Positions 15,580 through 25,087 are shown, counted from the first letter of the stretch. The stretch is DNA of 64,000 bases from JAJFUV01 sp964384215 (GCA_964384215.1 CAYLLB010000024.1:1-64000); one strand, 5' to 3'. The notes: generated by a model not told the origin, from the letters alone. Program-made: numbers and translations.

Positions 15580-18183
15580 ATGAGTGTTGAAGCTTCCACG
15601 CCGCTGATGCGGCAATACCAATCCGTCAAACAGCAGGTCCCCAACGCGCTGCTAATGTTCCGCCTGGGCGACTTCTATGAATTGTTCTATGAAGACGCCG
15701 TGGTGGCCGCGCGCGACCTCGAGATCACTCTCACCAGCCGCAACAAGGAGAAGGGCCAGGCCATCCCGATGTGCGGCGTGCCGTTCCACGCGGCCGAGAG
15801 CTACATCGCGAGGTTGATTCAAAAGGGACACCGCGTGGCCATCTGCGACCAGATGGAGGATCCGCGCTTCGCCAAAAAACTGGTAAAACGCGAGTTGGTG
15901 CGTGTGGTGACGCCGGGCACCGCAACCGAGTCGAGCCTGCTGCGCGCACGCGAAAACAACTACCTGGTGGCCTTGGCAGCCGATTCGGGAAAGGCGGGAC
16001 TGGCATATGTAGACGTATCGACGGGCGAGTTTCGCACTACCGAGATGCCGGAGGCCGACGTCGCGGCGGCCATCGATGCCCTCAACGCGAGCGAGGTGCT
16101 GGTGGCTGCGGGCGATGACGTTTGGGCGCCGGCGGGGACGAGCCCGCTTCGCACTGAAGTGGAAGCCTGGACCTTCGACGCCGATCAGGCTGACCGCACG
16201 CTGCGCGAGCACTTCCACCTGTTGAGCCTGGACGGCTGCGGCTTGAACGGGAAGCGTTTGGCCGTCGGCGCCGCCGGGGCCATCCTTCACTACCTGCGCG
16301 ACACGCAGCGCACGAGTCTGGATCATCTGGAACGTCCCACTTTTTACGAACGCGACGAGGCCATGGTGCTCGACGCAGTCACCGTACGGAACCTTGAGCT
16401 GGTGGAGCCGATCTTTTCGGCCGACCTGGGCGGGGGACGCGAGTCGACGCTGGTGAGCGTGATCGACAAGACCCTCACCGGCATGGGCGCGCGCCTGCTG
16501 CGGCGCCGGCTGGTGCGTCCTTCGATGGACCGCGCCGAAATCGAGCATCGCCTGGACGCGGTAGAGGAGTTGACCAAGGCGACCATCGCGCGCGCGGAGA
16601 TCCGGCACGCGCTGGAAGGAGTGCTGGACCTGGAGCGCTTACTGGCCAAGGTCACCCTCGGCACCGCGGGTCCGCGCGAGTTGCTGGCGCTCGGCCGTTC
16701 GCTGGCCGCGCTGCCCCAGTTGAAGCGGCTGGCCGGCGGGTGCGCCGCGCCACGTCTCGCGGATATTCGTGATCGCATCGACGAGGTGGCCGAAGCCCGC
16801 GACCGTATTCTCGCCGCCATCGCCGATACGCCGCCTGTGACGCTCAACGACGGCGGCGCGATCCGCGACGGCTTCGACGCCGCCCTCGACGAACTGCGCG
16901 ACCTGAGCCGCAACAGCCGCCAGTACATCGCCGCCATCGAAACGCGCGAGCGCGCACGCACGGGGATTCAATCCCTGAAAGTCCGCTTCAACAACGTCTT
17001 CGGCTACTACATCGAAATCTCCAAGGCCAACCTGCACCTGGCGCCGGAAGATTATGAGCGCAAGCAAACTCTGGTGAATGCCGAGCGCTTCACCACCCGG
17101 GAACTGAAGGAACTGGAAAGCAAGATCCTGGAAGCCGAGGAGAAGATCCTCGACATCGAGCGGCGAATCTTCGCCGAAGTCCGTACGGCAACTGCCGAGT
17201 GCGCGACGCGCATCCGCGCGACCGCCCAGGCGGTGGCCGAACTGGACGTCGCCGCGGCGCTGGCGCAGGTGGCCGTCGAGAACCGTTACTGCCGGCCGCA
17301 TTTCTCCGATTCGGGCGAAATGCGCATCGCCGCCGGCCGCCATCCGGTGATCGAAAAGCTCGCCGAGCGGGAGGCCACGCGTTTCATTCCCAACGACCTG
17401 TACCTCAACGGCAAGGAGTTCATCGCCGTCATCACCGGCCCCAACATGGGCGGCAAGTCCACCTATCTGCGTCAGGCCGCGCTGATCGCCGTGATGGCGC
17501 AGACCGGCTCCTTCGTCCCGGCCGAGGACGCGTTGCTGCCCGTCATCGACAGGGTCTACACGCGAATCGGCGCGAGCGACAACTTGGCGCGCGGCCGCTC
17601 CACGTTCATGGTGGAGATGACCGAGACGGCAGTGATTCTGAACACGGCGACCAGCCGGAGCCTGGTGGTGCTCGACGAGATCGGCCGCGGCACGGCGACC
17701 TATGACGGGTTGGCGCTCGCATGGGCCGTCATCGAGTACCTCCACGAACACACGCGCGCCAAGACGCTTTTCGCCACGCATTATCACGAGCTCACCGAGC
17801 TTGCCGGACAACTTGAAGGCGTGTGCAACCTGCATGTCTCGGTGAAGGAGTCCGGCACCCAGATCATCTTCCTGCGCAAGGTCGAACCGGGCAGCGCCGA
17901 CCGTAGCTACGGGATCGAGGTGGCGCGGCTGGCAGCCCTGCCCGAGCAGGTGATCGAACGGGCGCGTGAGATCCTCACGCGGCACGAAAAGAGCGGGCAC
18001 GAGGTGAGCGAGGAACTCACGCCGCGCAAGCGGCGCCGCGAATCACCGCTGCAGATCCAGCTTTTCGAGCCCGTGAACCATCAGATCGCCGAGCGCATCC
18101 GCAACCTGAAGCTGGACGAACTGCGCCCCATCGAGGCATTGCAGTTGCTCAGCGACTTGCAGGAGGAGTTGAAGCGGCAATGA
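15580..18183 (+). CDS. mutS: DNA mismatch repair protein MutS
   Basis: An 867-residue protein, full length for MutS1. The N-terminal mismatch-recognition Phe-x-Glu is in GDFYELFYEDA. The ATPase domain has Walker A GPNMGGKS at residues 620-627, then VDRVYTRIGASDNLARGRS-type signature sequence and Walker B VVLDEIGRGT. It binds mispairs and small loops and recruits MutL; no mutL is in the window. No clear Shine-Dalgarno sequence precedes the ATG, because a hairpin occupies the spot. The stop overlaps the anmK start by four bases. Confidence 0.97.
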   Translation: MSVEASTPLMRQYQSVKQQVPNALLMFRLGDFYELFYEDAVVAARDLEITLTSRNKEKGQAIPMCGVPFHAAESYIARLIQKGHRVAICDQMEDPRFAKKLVKRELVRVVTPGTATESSLLRARENNYLVALAADSGKAGLAYVDVSTGEFRTTEMPEADVAAAIDALNASEVLVAAGDDVWAPAGTSPLRTEVEAWTFDADQADRTLREHFHLLSLDGCGLNGKRLAVGAAGAILHYLRDTQRTSLDHLERPTFYERDEAMVLDAVTVRNLELVEPIFSADLGGGRESTLVSVIDKTLTGMGARLLRRRLVRPSMDRAEIEHRLDAVEELTKATIARAEIRHALEGVLDLERLLAKVTLGTAGPRELLALGRSLAALPQLKRLAGGCAAPRLADIRDRIDEVAEARDRILAAIADTPPVTLNDGGAIRDGFDAALDELRDLSRNSRQYIAAIETRERARTGIQSLKVRFNNVFGYYIEISKANLHLAPEDYERKQTLVNAERFTTRELKELESKILEAEEKILDIERRIFAEVRTATAECATRIRATAQAVAELDVAAALAQVAVENRYCRPHFSDSGEMRIAAGRHPVIEKLAEREATRFIPNDLYLNGKEFIAVITGPNMGGKSTYLRQAALIAVMAQTGSFVPAEDALLPVIDRVYTRIGASDNLARGRSTFMVEMTETAVILNTATSRSLVVLDEIGRGTATYDGLALAWAVIEYLHEHTRAKTLFATHYHELTELAGQLEGVCNLHVSVKESGTQIIFLRKVEPGSADRSYGIEVARLAALPEQVIERAREILTRHEKSGHEVSEELTPRKRRRESPLQIQLFEPVNHQIAERIRNLKLDELRPIEALQLLSDLQEELKRQ

Positions 18184-19271
18184 GAATCGCGGGCCTGATG
18201 AGCGGCACTTCGCTCGACGGAATCGACGTGGCCATCGTCGATATCGCGAGTGGGCGCCACCGGATGGTGAGTTTCACCACCCGGCCGTACCCGGCGTGCG
18301 TGCGCGAAATGATCCTGGGAGTGTCGAACACGGAAGCGCACACTCGGGAGATCGCCCGGCTGAACGTCCTGCTCGGCGAGTTGTACGCCGAGGCGATCCT
18401 TCATGCCGGCGTGCCGCTCTCATCGATCGATTTGGTCGGCTGCCACGGCCAGACCATCTATCACGAGGGCGGCGTCGCTACGCTGCAAATCGGGGAAGCC
18501 GCGGTGATCGCCGAGCGCCTCCGCAAACCGGTGGTGTCCGATTTCCGCCCGCGCGACATTGCCGCTGGAGGACAGGGCGCGCCGCTGGTGCCGTACGTCG
18601 ACTATCTGCTTTTCAAGAACGCACGCAAAGGGCGCGTCGTACTGAATATCGGCGGCATTGCCAACGTTACGGCGATCCCGGCTAAGGGCGCGAGCGAAGA
18701 TGTCATCGCCTTCGATACCGGCCCCGGCAACATGGTGGTGGACGCGCTGGTAAGCCGGCACACGCACGGTAGAAAAACTTTCGATCGCGACGGGCATTTC
18801 GCCGGACGCGGGAAGGTGGACGCGAAGCTGCTGCGGCGGCTGCTCGACGATCCTTACTATCGCGGCCGCCCGCCGAAGTCGGCCGGCCGCGAGCAGTACG
18901 GCGTTGAGTTCATCGAGCGCCTCGACCGGGCGGGCCTGAGTTTCTTCGATGAAGTGGCCACGGCCACGGCGCTCACGGCGGCATCGATCGCGGAAGGCGT
19001 GCGGCGCTGGGTGACGCCGAAGTTCGCCGTGCAGGAGTTGATCGTCAGCGGAGGCGGCGCGCATAATCCGCGCATGATGGCGTACCTGGCCGCCTTTCTT
19101 AAAGGCGTGCGCGTCACCACCTCGGCTGAATTCGGGATCGGCGTGGACGCCAAGGAGGCTATCGCCTTCGCGCTGTTGGCTTACGAGACTTGGCGCGGGC
19201 GGACGGGCAACCTGCCCTCGGCCACCGGCGCGCGGCGCCCGGTCATCCTCGGCAAAATCACCCCTGCTTGA
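18180..19271 (+). CDS. anmK: Anhydro-N-acetylmuramic acid kinase
   Basis: A 363-residue sugar kinase. It starts MRIAGLMSGTSLDGIDVAIVD, the ATP-phosphate loop typical of AnmK, and later has the VGCHGQTIYHE, DFRPRDIAAGGQGAPLVPYVD and FDTGPGNMVVDAL segments. It phosphorylates and opens 1,6-anhydro-MurNAc during cell-wall recycling in the cytoplasm. The start overlaps the mutS stop (ATGA), so the two are co-translated, although they share no pathway. No murQ is seen nearby. Confidence 0.95.
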   Translation: MRIAGLMSGTSLDGIDVAIVDIASGRHRMVSFTTRPYPACVREMILGVSNTEAHTREIARLNVLLGELYAEAILHAGVPLSSIDLVGCHGQTIYHEGGVATLQIGEAAVIAERLRKPVVSDFRPRDIAAGGQGAPLVPYVDYLLFKNARKGRVVLNIGGIANVTAIPAKGASEDVIAFDTGPGNMVVDALVSRHTHGRKTFDRDGHFAGRGKVDAKLLRRLLDDPYYRGRPPKSAGREQYGVEFIERLDRAGLSFFDEVATATALTAASIAEGVRRWVTPKFAVQELIVSGGGAHNPRMMAYLAAFLKGVRVTTSAEFGIGVDAKEAIAFALLAYETWRGRTGNLPSATGARRPVILGKITPA

Positions 19272-19291
19272 GCTTGTGGCAGAGTAGGTGT

Positions 19292-19927
19292 ATGCGATCT
19301 TTCCTACCCCTGCTTGCACTGTCATATCTGGCCGCGGCAAGTCTTCCCGCCCAGGTCCGCCCGCCTCTGTTCTTCCGGGAAGACTGGAAAGAAATTCCCG
19401 CCGCCACGCCCGTCACACAGGAGCACGTAGGTCATCCTGACCTGATCCTTTCGCTGTACGGGCCGGGCAAGCTGGGCATCAAGAAGAGCCATCACGAAAA
19501 GCCCGCCGACGATCCTTATTACATTTGGTTTGGGCAGTGCGACGGCAACTGCGCGCTCAGCCTCCGCCACAAGACTTCTTACGTGGATCTGACCGGCCAG
19601 GCCAAGGTGCGCTGGCGCTCGAAGCAGGCCGGGTTCCGCCATGCGCGCCTCGTCATCAAGCTGGCGGACGGCACATGGCTGGTGAGCGATGTTTCCGACG
19701 GCCCCTCGGGCGACTGGCGCGAATTCGAGTTCATCATTTCCGATATCCACTGGCGCAGGCTGGACATCAACAAAGTAATCGAAGGCAAGTGGGTCGAGAA
19801 ACCCGATTTATCGAAAGTGGACGAGATCGGCTGGACCGACCTGATGCCGGGTGGGGCGAGCGACGCCTGTACGCGCATCGACTGGATCGAAGTCTACGGC
19901 CGCCCGGTCCCGCGCAAAGCGCAGTAG
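19292..19927 (+). CDS. Secreted hypothetical protein, beta-sandwich type
   Basis: A 211-residue protein with a signal peptide (MRSFLPLLALSYLAAASLPAQ). The mature part is rich in aromatic and charged residues (FFREDWKEIPAATP, YYIWFGQCDGNCALSLRHK, GDWREFEFIISDIHW). It resembles carbohydrate-binding or DUF1080-type concanavalin-like beta-sandwich domains that Acidobacteria export in numbers, but no catalytic motif is visible. The family is not identified. It lies 20 bases after anmK and may be in that operon; it converges on hemB. Confidence 0.6.
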   Translation: MRSFLPLLALSYLAAASLPAQVRPPLFFREDWKEIPAATPVTQEHVGHPDLILSLYGPGKLGIKKSHHEKPADDPYYIWFGQCDGNCALSLRHKTSYVDLTGQAKVRWRSKQAGFRHARLVIKLADGTWLVSDVSDGPSGDWREFEFIISDIHWRRLDINKVIEGKWVEKPDLSKVDEIGWTDLMPGGASDACTRIDWIEVYGRPVPRKAQ

Positions 19928-19939
19928 CGCTTGGATGTT

Positions 19940-20911
19940 CTATCCGAGCACTCGCGCGGCGTCCTTGGCGAAGTACGTGAGGATGATGCCGGCCCCCGCG
20001 CGGCGGATCGAGGTCAGCGATTCCATCATGGCGCGCTCGCGGTCCAGCCAGCCGCGCTGGGCGGCAGCTACGATCATGCTGAACTCGCCGCTCACCTGGT
20101 AGGCGGCGATGGGCAGATCGAAGCGGTCCCGGGCCATACGGATCAGATCGAGGTACGGCATGGCCGGTTTCACCATGACCATGTCCGCGCCTTCCTCGAT
20201 GTCCAGTTCGATCTCGCGCATGGCCTCGCGCGCGTTGGCCGGGTCCATCTGGTAGCTGCGGCGGTCGCCGAACTGCGGCGCCGATTCGGCGGCTTCGCGG
20301 AACGGGCCATAGAACACCGAGGCGAACTTCGCGGCATAGGCGAGGATGGGCGTCTTGGCGAAACCAGCCTCATCGAGCGCTCTGCGGATGGCCGCCACAC
20401 GCCCGTCCATCATGTCCGAAGGCGCAACGATGTCGGCCCCGGCGCGCGCGTGGGATACGGCCGAACGGGCCAGCCATTCGAGTGTCTGGTCGTTATCGAC
20501 ATCCCCGTCGACGATCTTGCCGCAGTGGCCGTGGCTGGTGTACTCGCAATTGCAGACATCGGTCGCCACTACGAGCTTGGAGCACTCCCGCTTGATGGCA
20601 CGCACGGCGCGCTGCACGATGCCCTGGTCGTCATAGGCGCCCGAGGCCATCTCATCTTTCTTCTCGGGAATGCCGAAGAGGATGACGCCGCCGATGCCCA
20701 GCGATTCCACTTCGGCGCACTCGGCCACCAGCATGTCGATCGACATCTGATAGTTGCCCGGCATGGCGCCGATCTCTCGCTTGACACCCTCGCCCGGACA
20801 GGCAAACAACGGCAGGATGAAGCCGGCCGGATCCAGACTCGTTTCGCGCACCATGCGGCGCAGGCTCTCGGTCGCGCGCAGCCTTCTCATGCGGTTCACA
20901 GGGAATGCCAT
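19940..20911 (-). CDS. hemB: Porphobilinogen synthase (delta-aminolevulinate dehydratase)
   Basis: A 323-residue enzyme that joins two 5-aminolevulinate molecules in tetrapyrrole synthesis. The ATG at 20911 gives the usual MAFPVNRMRRLR start; a longer in-frame extension into the acylphosphatase region is unlikely. The two Schiff-base lysines are Lys195 (ILAYAAKFASVFYG) and Lys248 (MVMVKPAMPY). Cys120, Cys122 and Cys130 in DVCNCEYTSHGHC make the active-site zinc cluster, so this is the zinc-dependent type. The acylphosphatase gene starts divergently 35 bases away. Confidence 0.96.
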   Translation of the reverse strand: MAFPVNRMRRLRATESLRRMVRETSLDPAGFILPLFACPGEGVKREIGAMPGNYQMSIDMLVAECAEVESLGIGGVILFGIPEKKDEMASGAYDDQGIVQRAVRAIKRECSKLVVATDVCNCEYTSHGHCGKIVDGDVDNDQTLEWLARSAVSHARAGADIVAPSDMMDGRVAAIRRALDEAGFAKTPILAYAAKFASVFYGPFREAAESAPQFGDRRSYQMDPANAREAMREIELDIEEGADMVMVKPAMPYLDLIRMARDRFDLPIAAYQVSGEFSMIVAAAQRGWLDRERAMMESLTSIRRAGAGIILTYFAKDAARVLG

Positions 20912-20946
20912 ATGCAAGGATTGTAGCGCGCCATAATGAAAAAGAC

Positions 20947-21246
20947 GTGCCAAAGAGAGAGAACTCAGAACCACTGCTGGCGCGCCGCTACTTCATCCGC
21001 GGGCGCGTGCAAGGCGTAGGCTTCCGGTATTTTGTCGAGCGCGTCGCCGCCGAGCTTCAACTCACGGGGTTCACGCGAAACCTGGACGACGGCCGCGTGG
21101 AGGTATACGCCGTGGGCACCGCCGGCCAGCTTTCCGACCTGGCCGGGTACCTGTGGAAGGGCCCGCGGTGGAGCGACGTGCGCGGCGTCGATGAGCAGGA
21201 AGCCGCAGTGCTAAAATACAGGGGATTTTTCATCGAGCACTCATGA
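20947..21246 (+). CDS. acyP: Acylphosphatase
   Basis: A 99-residue enzyme read from the GTG at 20947. The family is usually about 90-100 residues, and an upstream ATG at 20905 would run into hemB. The phosphate loop is RGRVQGVGFR with catalytic Arg27, and the catalytic Asn45 is in GFTRNLDDGRVEV. It hydrolyses acyl phosphates in the cytoplasm. The stop overlaps the apt start by four bases. No strong ribosome site precedes the GTG. Confidence 0.92.
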   Translation: MPKRENSEPLLARRYFIRGRVQGVGFRYFVERVAAELQLTGFTRNLDDGRVEVYAVGTAGQLSDLAGYLWKGPRWSDVRGVDEQEAAVLKYRGFFIEHS

Positions 21247-21764
21247 CGGATCTCAAGAAGCTCATTCGTGAAGTTCCCGACTTCCCCAAGCCGGGTATCC
21301 TGTTTTATGACATCACCACGCTTTTGAAAGACCCGGCGGGATTCGCCGCCGTGATCGACGCTTTCAAGAAGCGCTACGCCGGCGTGAAAGTAGACAAGGT
21401 CGTCGGCATCGAGGCGCGCGGCTTCATCTTCGCGCCCGCCCTGGCCTACGCCATCGGCGCCGGTTTCGTTCCCGTGCGCAAGCCCGGTAAACTGCCGGCC
21501 GAGACCGTCCGCCAGGAGTACGCGCTCGAATATGGCACCGATATGGTGGAGATCCACAAGGACGCCATCGCGCCCGGCGAGATCATCCTGATCGTCGACG
21601 ACTTGCTGGCTACCGGAGGCACGGCTGCGGCCGTTTCCAAGCTCGTCGAGAAGCTGGGCGGCAAGGTGGCGGGCCTAGGGTTCGTCGTCGAGTTGGACTT
21701 TCTGCGCGGGCGCGACAAGCTGGCAGGGTACGACGTTTTCTCCCTGTTGAACTACGACAAATGA
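21243..21764 (+). CDS. apt: Adenine phosphoribosyltransferase
   Basis: A 173-residue purine-salvage enzyme that makes AMP from adenine and PRPP. It has the PRPP-binding loop ILIVDDLLATGGTA, the opening LIREVPDFPKPGILFYDIT and GIEARGFIFAPALA, all typical of Apt. It overlaps acyP and ispE by four bases each, so this is one coupled operon with prs, the PRPP-producing gene, two genes further on. Confidence 0.95.
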   Translation: MTDLKKLIREVPDFPKPGILFYDITTLLKDPAGFAAVIDAFKKRYAGVKVDKVVGIEARGFIFAPALAYAIGAGFVPVRKPGKLPAETVRQEYALEYGTDMVEIHKDAIAPGEIILIVDDLLATGGTAAAVSKLVEKLGGKVAGLGFVVELDFLRGRDKLAGYDVFSLLNYDK

Positions 21765-22738
21765 GCACGGAGCCCCGCCGGGCCCGCTTGCGGGCGCTGG
21801 CCAAAATCAACCTGGGCCTGCGGGTGCTTCATAAGCGCGGCGATGGTTTCCACGAGCTGCGCACCGTCTTCCAGACCATCTCGTTAGCCGACACGCTCGA
21901 CGTGGAATTCGAGCCGTCGCGCCGCACCTCCATAGAACTTACCGGCTGCGACGAGATCGCCGACAACCTGGTGGTGCGCGCGGCACGGGCCGCGATGGAT
22001 GCAATGAAAACGACCGGCAGGGTCCGCTTTCATCTGGTCAAGCGGATTCCGATGGGCGCCGGGCTGGGCGGAGGATCGAGCGACGCCGCCGCGGTACTGC
22101 TGGCGCTGCCGGTGCTCGCCGGCCGCGAAATGGCGCCGGACGAGATGATCGCGCTGGGAGCGCGGTTGGGCAGCGACGTGCCGTACTTCTTCCTGGGCGG
22201 AACCGCGCTCGGTTTGGGACGCGGGACTGAGCTGTATCCGCTGCCGGAAACGCCCGCCGCACCGCTGGTCCTGGTAGCCCCGGCGATTCACGTATCCACC
22301 GCGGAAGCCTACCGCGCACTGGACCTTGGTTTGACATCCGATGTTGAACAAAATATGATAGATAGTTTCCAGTCCCGCGTTTGGTCCGTGGGGCATGGAA
22401 TGTCCAAGGGCAGCTCCGCGGGAGTTCTGGGCAACGACTTTGAAGGCGTCGTTTTTGATCGGCATCCCGAACTGAGAACGCTGAAGAGGAAGTTGCTGCG
22501 GCTAGGGGCGCGGGCGGCCATGATGACTGGGAGTGGTTCTGCGCTGTTCGGGCTTTTCGACAGCCGGAAGGATGCCGCGCGGGTCCTTCCCTCCTTCGGA
22601 CGGGAGAAGGCGTATTCGGTCACGATGGTGAGCCGTGCGCGATACCGCGCCATGTGGCAGCGCCAGATGGCGGCGCATTGCGTAGAGAGGATATGGCCGC
22701 TCCGAAGCCGGCACTTGAGAAGATGCATGATCGTCTGA
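21761..22738 (+). CDS. ispE: 4-diphosphocytidyl-2-C-methyl-D-erythritol kinase
   Basis: A 325-residue GHMP kinase of the MEP isoprenoid pathway. The N-terminus has ALAKINLGLRVLHKRGDGFHEL and the ATP loop is PMGAGLGGGSSDAAAVL. The usual family length is about 280-300 residues. Here the last 25 or so residues (after MVSRARYRAMW) are Arg/Cys-rich and are read across the start region of prs, giving a 46-base overlap. The tail is probably a by-product of translational overlap. The upstream overlap with apt is four bases. Confidence 0.94.
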   Translation: MSTEPRRARLRALAKINLGLRVLHKRGDGFHELRTVFQTISLADTLDVEFEPSRRTSIELTGCDEIADNLVVRAARAAMDAMKTTGRVRFHLVKRIPMGAGLGGGSSDAAAVLLALPVLAGREMAPDEMIALGARLGSDVPYFFLGGTALGLGRGTELYPLPETPAAPLVLVAPAIHVSTAEAYRALDLGLTSDVEQNMIDSFQSRVWSVGHGMSKGSSAGVLGNDFEGVVFDRHPELRTLKRKLLRLGARAAMMTGSGSALFGLFDSRKDAARVLPSFGREKAYSVTMVSRARYRAMWQRQMAAHCVERIWPLRSRHLRRCMIV

Positions 22739-23664
22739 AAGTTTTCACGGGGAATGCCAATCCGGCGTTGGCCGCGGAGATCTGCGCCGCGCTTGGCACA
22801 CCGTTAGGAGCGTCCTCCGTGAAGCGTTTCTCGGACGGCGAGATTTACCTGCAGATCCAGGAGAACGTGCGCGGCGCGGACGTCTTCGTGGTGCAGCCGA
22901 CCTCGACGCCGGTGGAGCGCCACTTGATGGAACTGCTGCTCATGATCGACGCGCTCAAGCGCGCCTCGGCCGAGCGCATCACCGCCGTGCTGCCCTATTA
23001 CGGATATGCGCGGCAGGACCGTAAGGACAAGCCGCGGGTTCCCATCTCGGCCAAGCTGGTTGCGGGGCTGCTGGAGAAAGCCGGCGCAAACCGCATTTTG
23101 GCGCTGGATCTGCACGCCGCACAGTTGCAGGGATTCTTCGACATCCCGGTGGACCACCTGTTCGCGGCTCCTGTCCTGATCGAGTATTTCAAGACGCAAG
23201 GGCTGCCGGATCTGACTGTGGTAAGCCCCGACGCCGGCGGCGTCGAGCGGGCGCGCGCCTTCGCCAAGCGGCTCAGCGCGCCGCTGGCCATCATCGACAA
23301 GCGTCGTTTGGAAGCCAACGTGGCCGAGGTGATGCACATCATCGGCGACGTGGAAGGGCGGAACTGCCTGATCGTCGACGACCTGATCGACACGGCGGGC
23401 ACCCTGGGCAAGGCGGCGGATGCCCTGCTGCGCCAGGGAGCTGTTTCGGTAACGGCTTGCGCCACGCACGCGGTGTTGAGCGGCCCGGCGGTGGAAAGAA
23501 TCGGGTCTTCGCACCTGAAGGAAGTCGTGTTGACTAATTCCATCCCGCTCAAGGAAGAAGCCCGCAAGTGCCCGCGGATTCGGGTTCTCTCGGTGGCTGA
23601 ACTTCTTGCGCGGGCCATACAGTCGATTCACGAGGAGACCAGCGTCAGCACATTGTTCGTTTGA
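22693..23664 (+). CDS. prs: Ribose-phosphate pyrophosphokinase
   Basis: A 323-residue enzyme making PRPP from ribose 5-phosphate and ATP. Motifs are RFSDGEIYLQIQENVRG, the active-site DLHAAQLQGFFD, SPDAGGVERARAFAK and the PRPP loop LIVDDLIDTAGTL. Two starts are possible. ATG 22693 gives ten extra residues but its AGAGAGG site is only two bases away. ATG 22723 gives 313 residues, closer to the family norm of about 315. Both lie inside ispE, so translation is coupled. It heads the ribosomal-protein stretch that follows. Confidence 0.95.
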   Translation: MAAPKPALEKMHDRLKVFTGNANPALAAEICAALGTPLGASSVKRFSDGEIYLQIQENVRGADVFVVQPTSTPVERHLMELLLMIDALKRASAERITAVLPYYGYARQDRKDKPRVPISAKLVAGLLEKAGANRILALDLHAAQLQGFFDIPVDHLFAAPVLIEYFKTQGLPDLTVVSPDAGGVERARAFAKRLSAPLAIIDKRRLEANVAEVMHIIGDVEGRNCLIVDDLIDTAGTLGKAADALLRQGAVSVTACATHAVLSGPAVERIGSSHLKEVVLTNSIPLKEEARKCPRIRVLSVAELLARAIQSIHEETSVSTLFV

Positions 23665-23734
23665 GCTCTAGAAAGGCGCAGGGTTCCGTGGCCGCCGCGA
23701 TCGCAATGGCTACGCCCCGGCGAAAGGAAAAGGA

Positions 23735-24421
23735 ATGAAGAAGGACATTACGATCAACGCCGAATTGCGTGAGACACGCGGGAAGAACGAAGCTCGCCGT
23801 CTACGCGCCAAAGGCGCGATTCCCGCCGTGGTGTACGGCGGCAAAGAAGATGCCATCGCGGTTTCGGTGGATCCCAGGCAGGTGGTCCGCATCCTGCACA
23901 GCAAGAGCGGATTCAACACGATTTTCAACGTGGCCATTCAGGGCTTGGCTACAACGCCGGCCATGCTGGTCGATTGGCAAAGCGATCCGATCAAGGGCAA
24001 CCTGTTGCACGCCGACATGAAGCGCATTGATTTGAATGCCCGCATCACGGTGGCTGTCCCGGTGCAAATCGTCGGCGAAGCCAAGGGCGTCAAACAGGAA
24101 GGTGGTCTGCTCGAAGTGGTGACCCGCGAGGTCCAAATCGAGTGCCTGCCGGACGAGATTCCGGAAAGCTTCGTTGTCGATGTCTCCGAGTTGGCGATGG
24201 GCCAGGCCAAGCGTGCCGGCGACCTGGAACTCACAGGTTCCATGAAGCTGGTGAGCCAACCGGAGTCGGTCCTGGCGCACGTGGTGATGCTGCGTGTCGA
24301 AGAAGCAGCGCCTGGCGCCGCCGAAGTTGTCGCAGGCGCCGAAGCCGCGCAGGCCGAGCCCGAGGTCATCAAGAGCGGCAAGAAGGAAGAGGAAGGAGAG
24401 GCAGGGGCCGAGAAGAAGTAG
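23735..24421 (+). CDS. rplY: Ribosomal protein bL25, CTC/TL5 long form
   Basis: A 228-residue protein of the general-stress CTC type. It has an N-terminal 5S-rRNA-binding domain (ELRETRGKNEARRLRAKGAIPAV, with VVYGGKE) and a C-terminal TL5 domain (VQIECLPDEIPESFVVDVSEL). A low-complexity Ala/Glu/Lys tail ends it (KSGKKEEEGEAGAEKK). A GGAAAAGG ribosome site precedes ATG 23735. It binds 5S rRNA in the large subunit. The order prs-rplY-pth-rpsF is common in bacteria. Confidence 0.95.
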   Translation: MKKDITINAELRETRGKNEARRLRAKGAIPAVVYGGKEDAIAVSVDPRQVVRILHSKSGFNTIFNVAIQGLATTPAMLVDWQSDPIKGNLLHADMKRIDLNARITVAVPVQIVGEAKGVKQEGGLLEVVTREVQIECLPDEIPESFVVDVSELAMGQAKRAGDLELTGSMKLVSQPESVLAHVVMLRVEEAAPGAAEVVAGAEAAQAEPEVIKSGKKEEEGEAGAEKK

Positions 24422-24448
24422 TCCGGCTCTCTCCTCTGCACGAAATAT

Positions 24449-25087
24449 ATGCTGCCCGGCGAGGTTGTGGAGGCCGGCCCGGCGCCTTGCGGGCGACGGT
24501 GGCTTATAGCCGGCCTCGGCAATCCGGGCAGTCAGTACGAGAAGACCTGGCACAATCTGGGCTTCCTCGTACTGGACAGGTTGGCGGAATCGAACGGGTT
24601 GCGGTTTTCACGCCGCGAATGCCAGGCCTTGGTAGGATCTGGCAAACTCGCCGGGGCCGATGTATGGCTGGCGAAGCCGCAGACGTTCATGAATTTGAGC
24701 GGGTCGAGCCTGGCCCGGCTGCTGGAGAAGTACGAACTCGGGCCGGCCAACCTGCTGTTGGTATACGACGATCTGGATCTGCCTTGGACGCATATCCGGA
24801 TCAGGCCCAAAGGCTCCTCCGGGGGGCACAAGGGTGTGCAGTCTACGATCCGGGAGATCGGATCGAGCCAATTCGCCCGGGTTCGTTTGGGGATCCATCC
24901 CGGTCATGAGATCGGGGATGGGGCGGATTTTGTGCTCTCGCCCATACGGCGGGGGCAGGCAAAGGAGTTGGATGCACTGCTCGATGCAGCATCGCGGGCG
25001 GTGGAGTCCATAGTTTCCGAGGGCGTCGATAAGGCCATGGCGAAGTTCAATCGCCGCGCTCCCGGATCAAAACTCGAGGAAGAATGA
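24449..25087 (+). CDS. pth: Peptidyl-tRNA hydrolase
   Basis: A 212-residue enzyme that frees tRNA from peptidyl-tRNA. Family motifs are IAGLGNPGSQYEKTWHNLGF (with catalytic His), FMNLSGSS, and YDDLDLP with the active-site Asp. The ATG at 24449 adds about 16 residues before the usual start at the GLGNPG strand. No good internal start exists apart from a GTG at 24467, so a short N-terminal extension is likely. The stop overlaps the rpsF start by four bases. Confidence 0.94.
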   Translation: MLPGEVVEAGPAPCGRRWLIAGLGNPGSQYEKTWHNLGFLVLDRLAESNGLRFSRRECQALVGSGKLAGADVWLAKPQTFMNLSGSSLARLLEKYELGPANLLLVYDDLDLPWTHIRIRPKGSSGGHKGVQSTIREIGSSQFARVRLGIHPGHEIGDGADFVLSPIRRGQAKELDALLDAASRAVESIVSEGVDKAMAKFNRRAPGSKLEEE

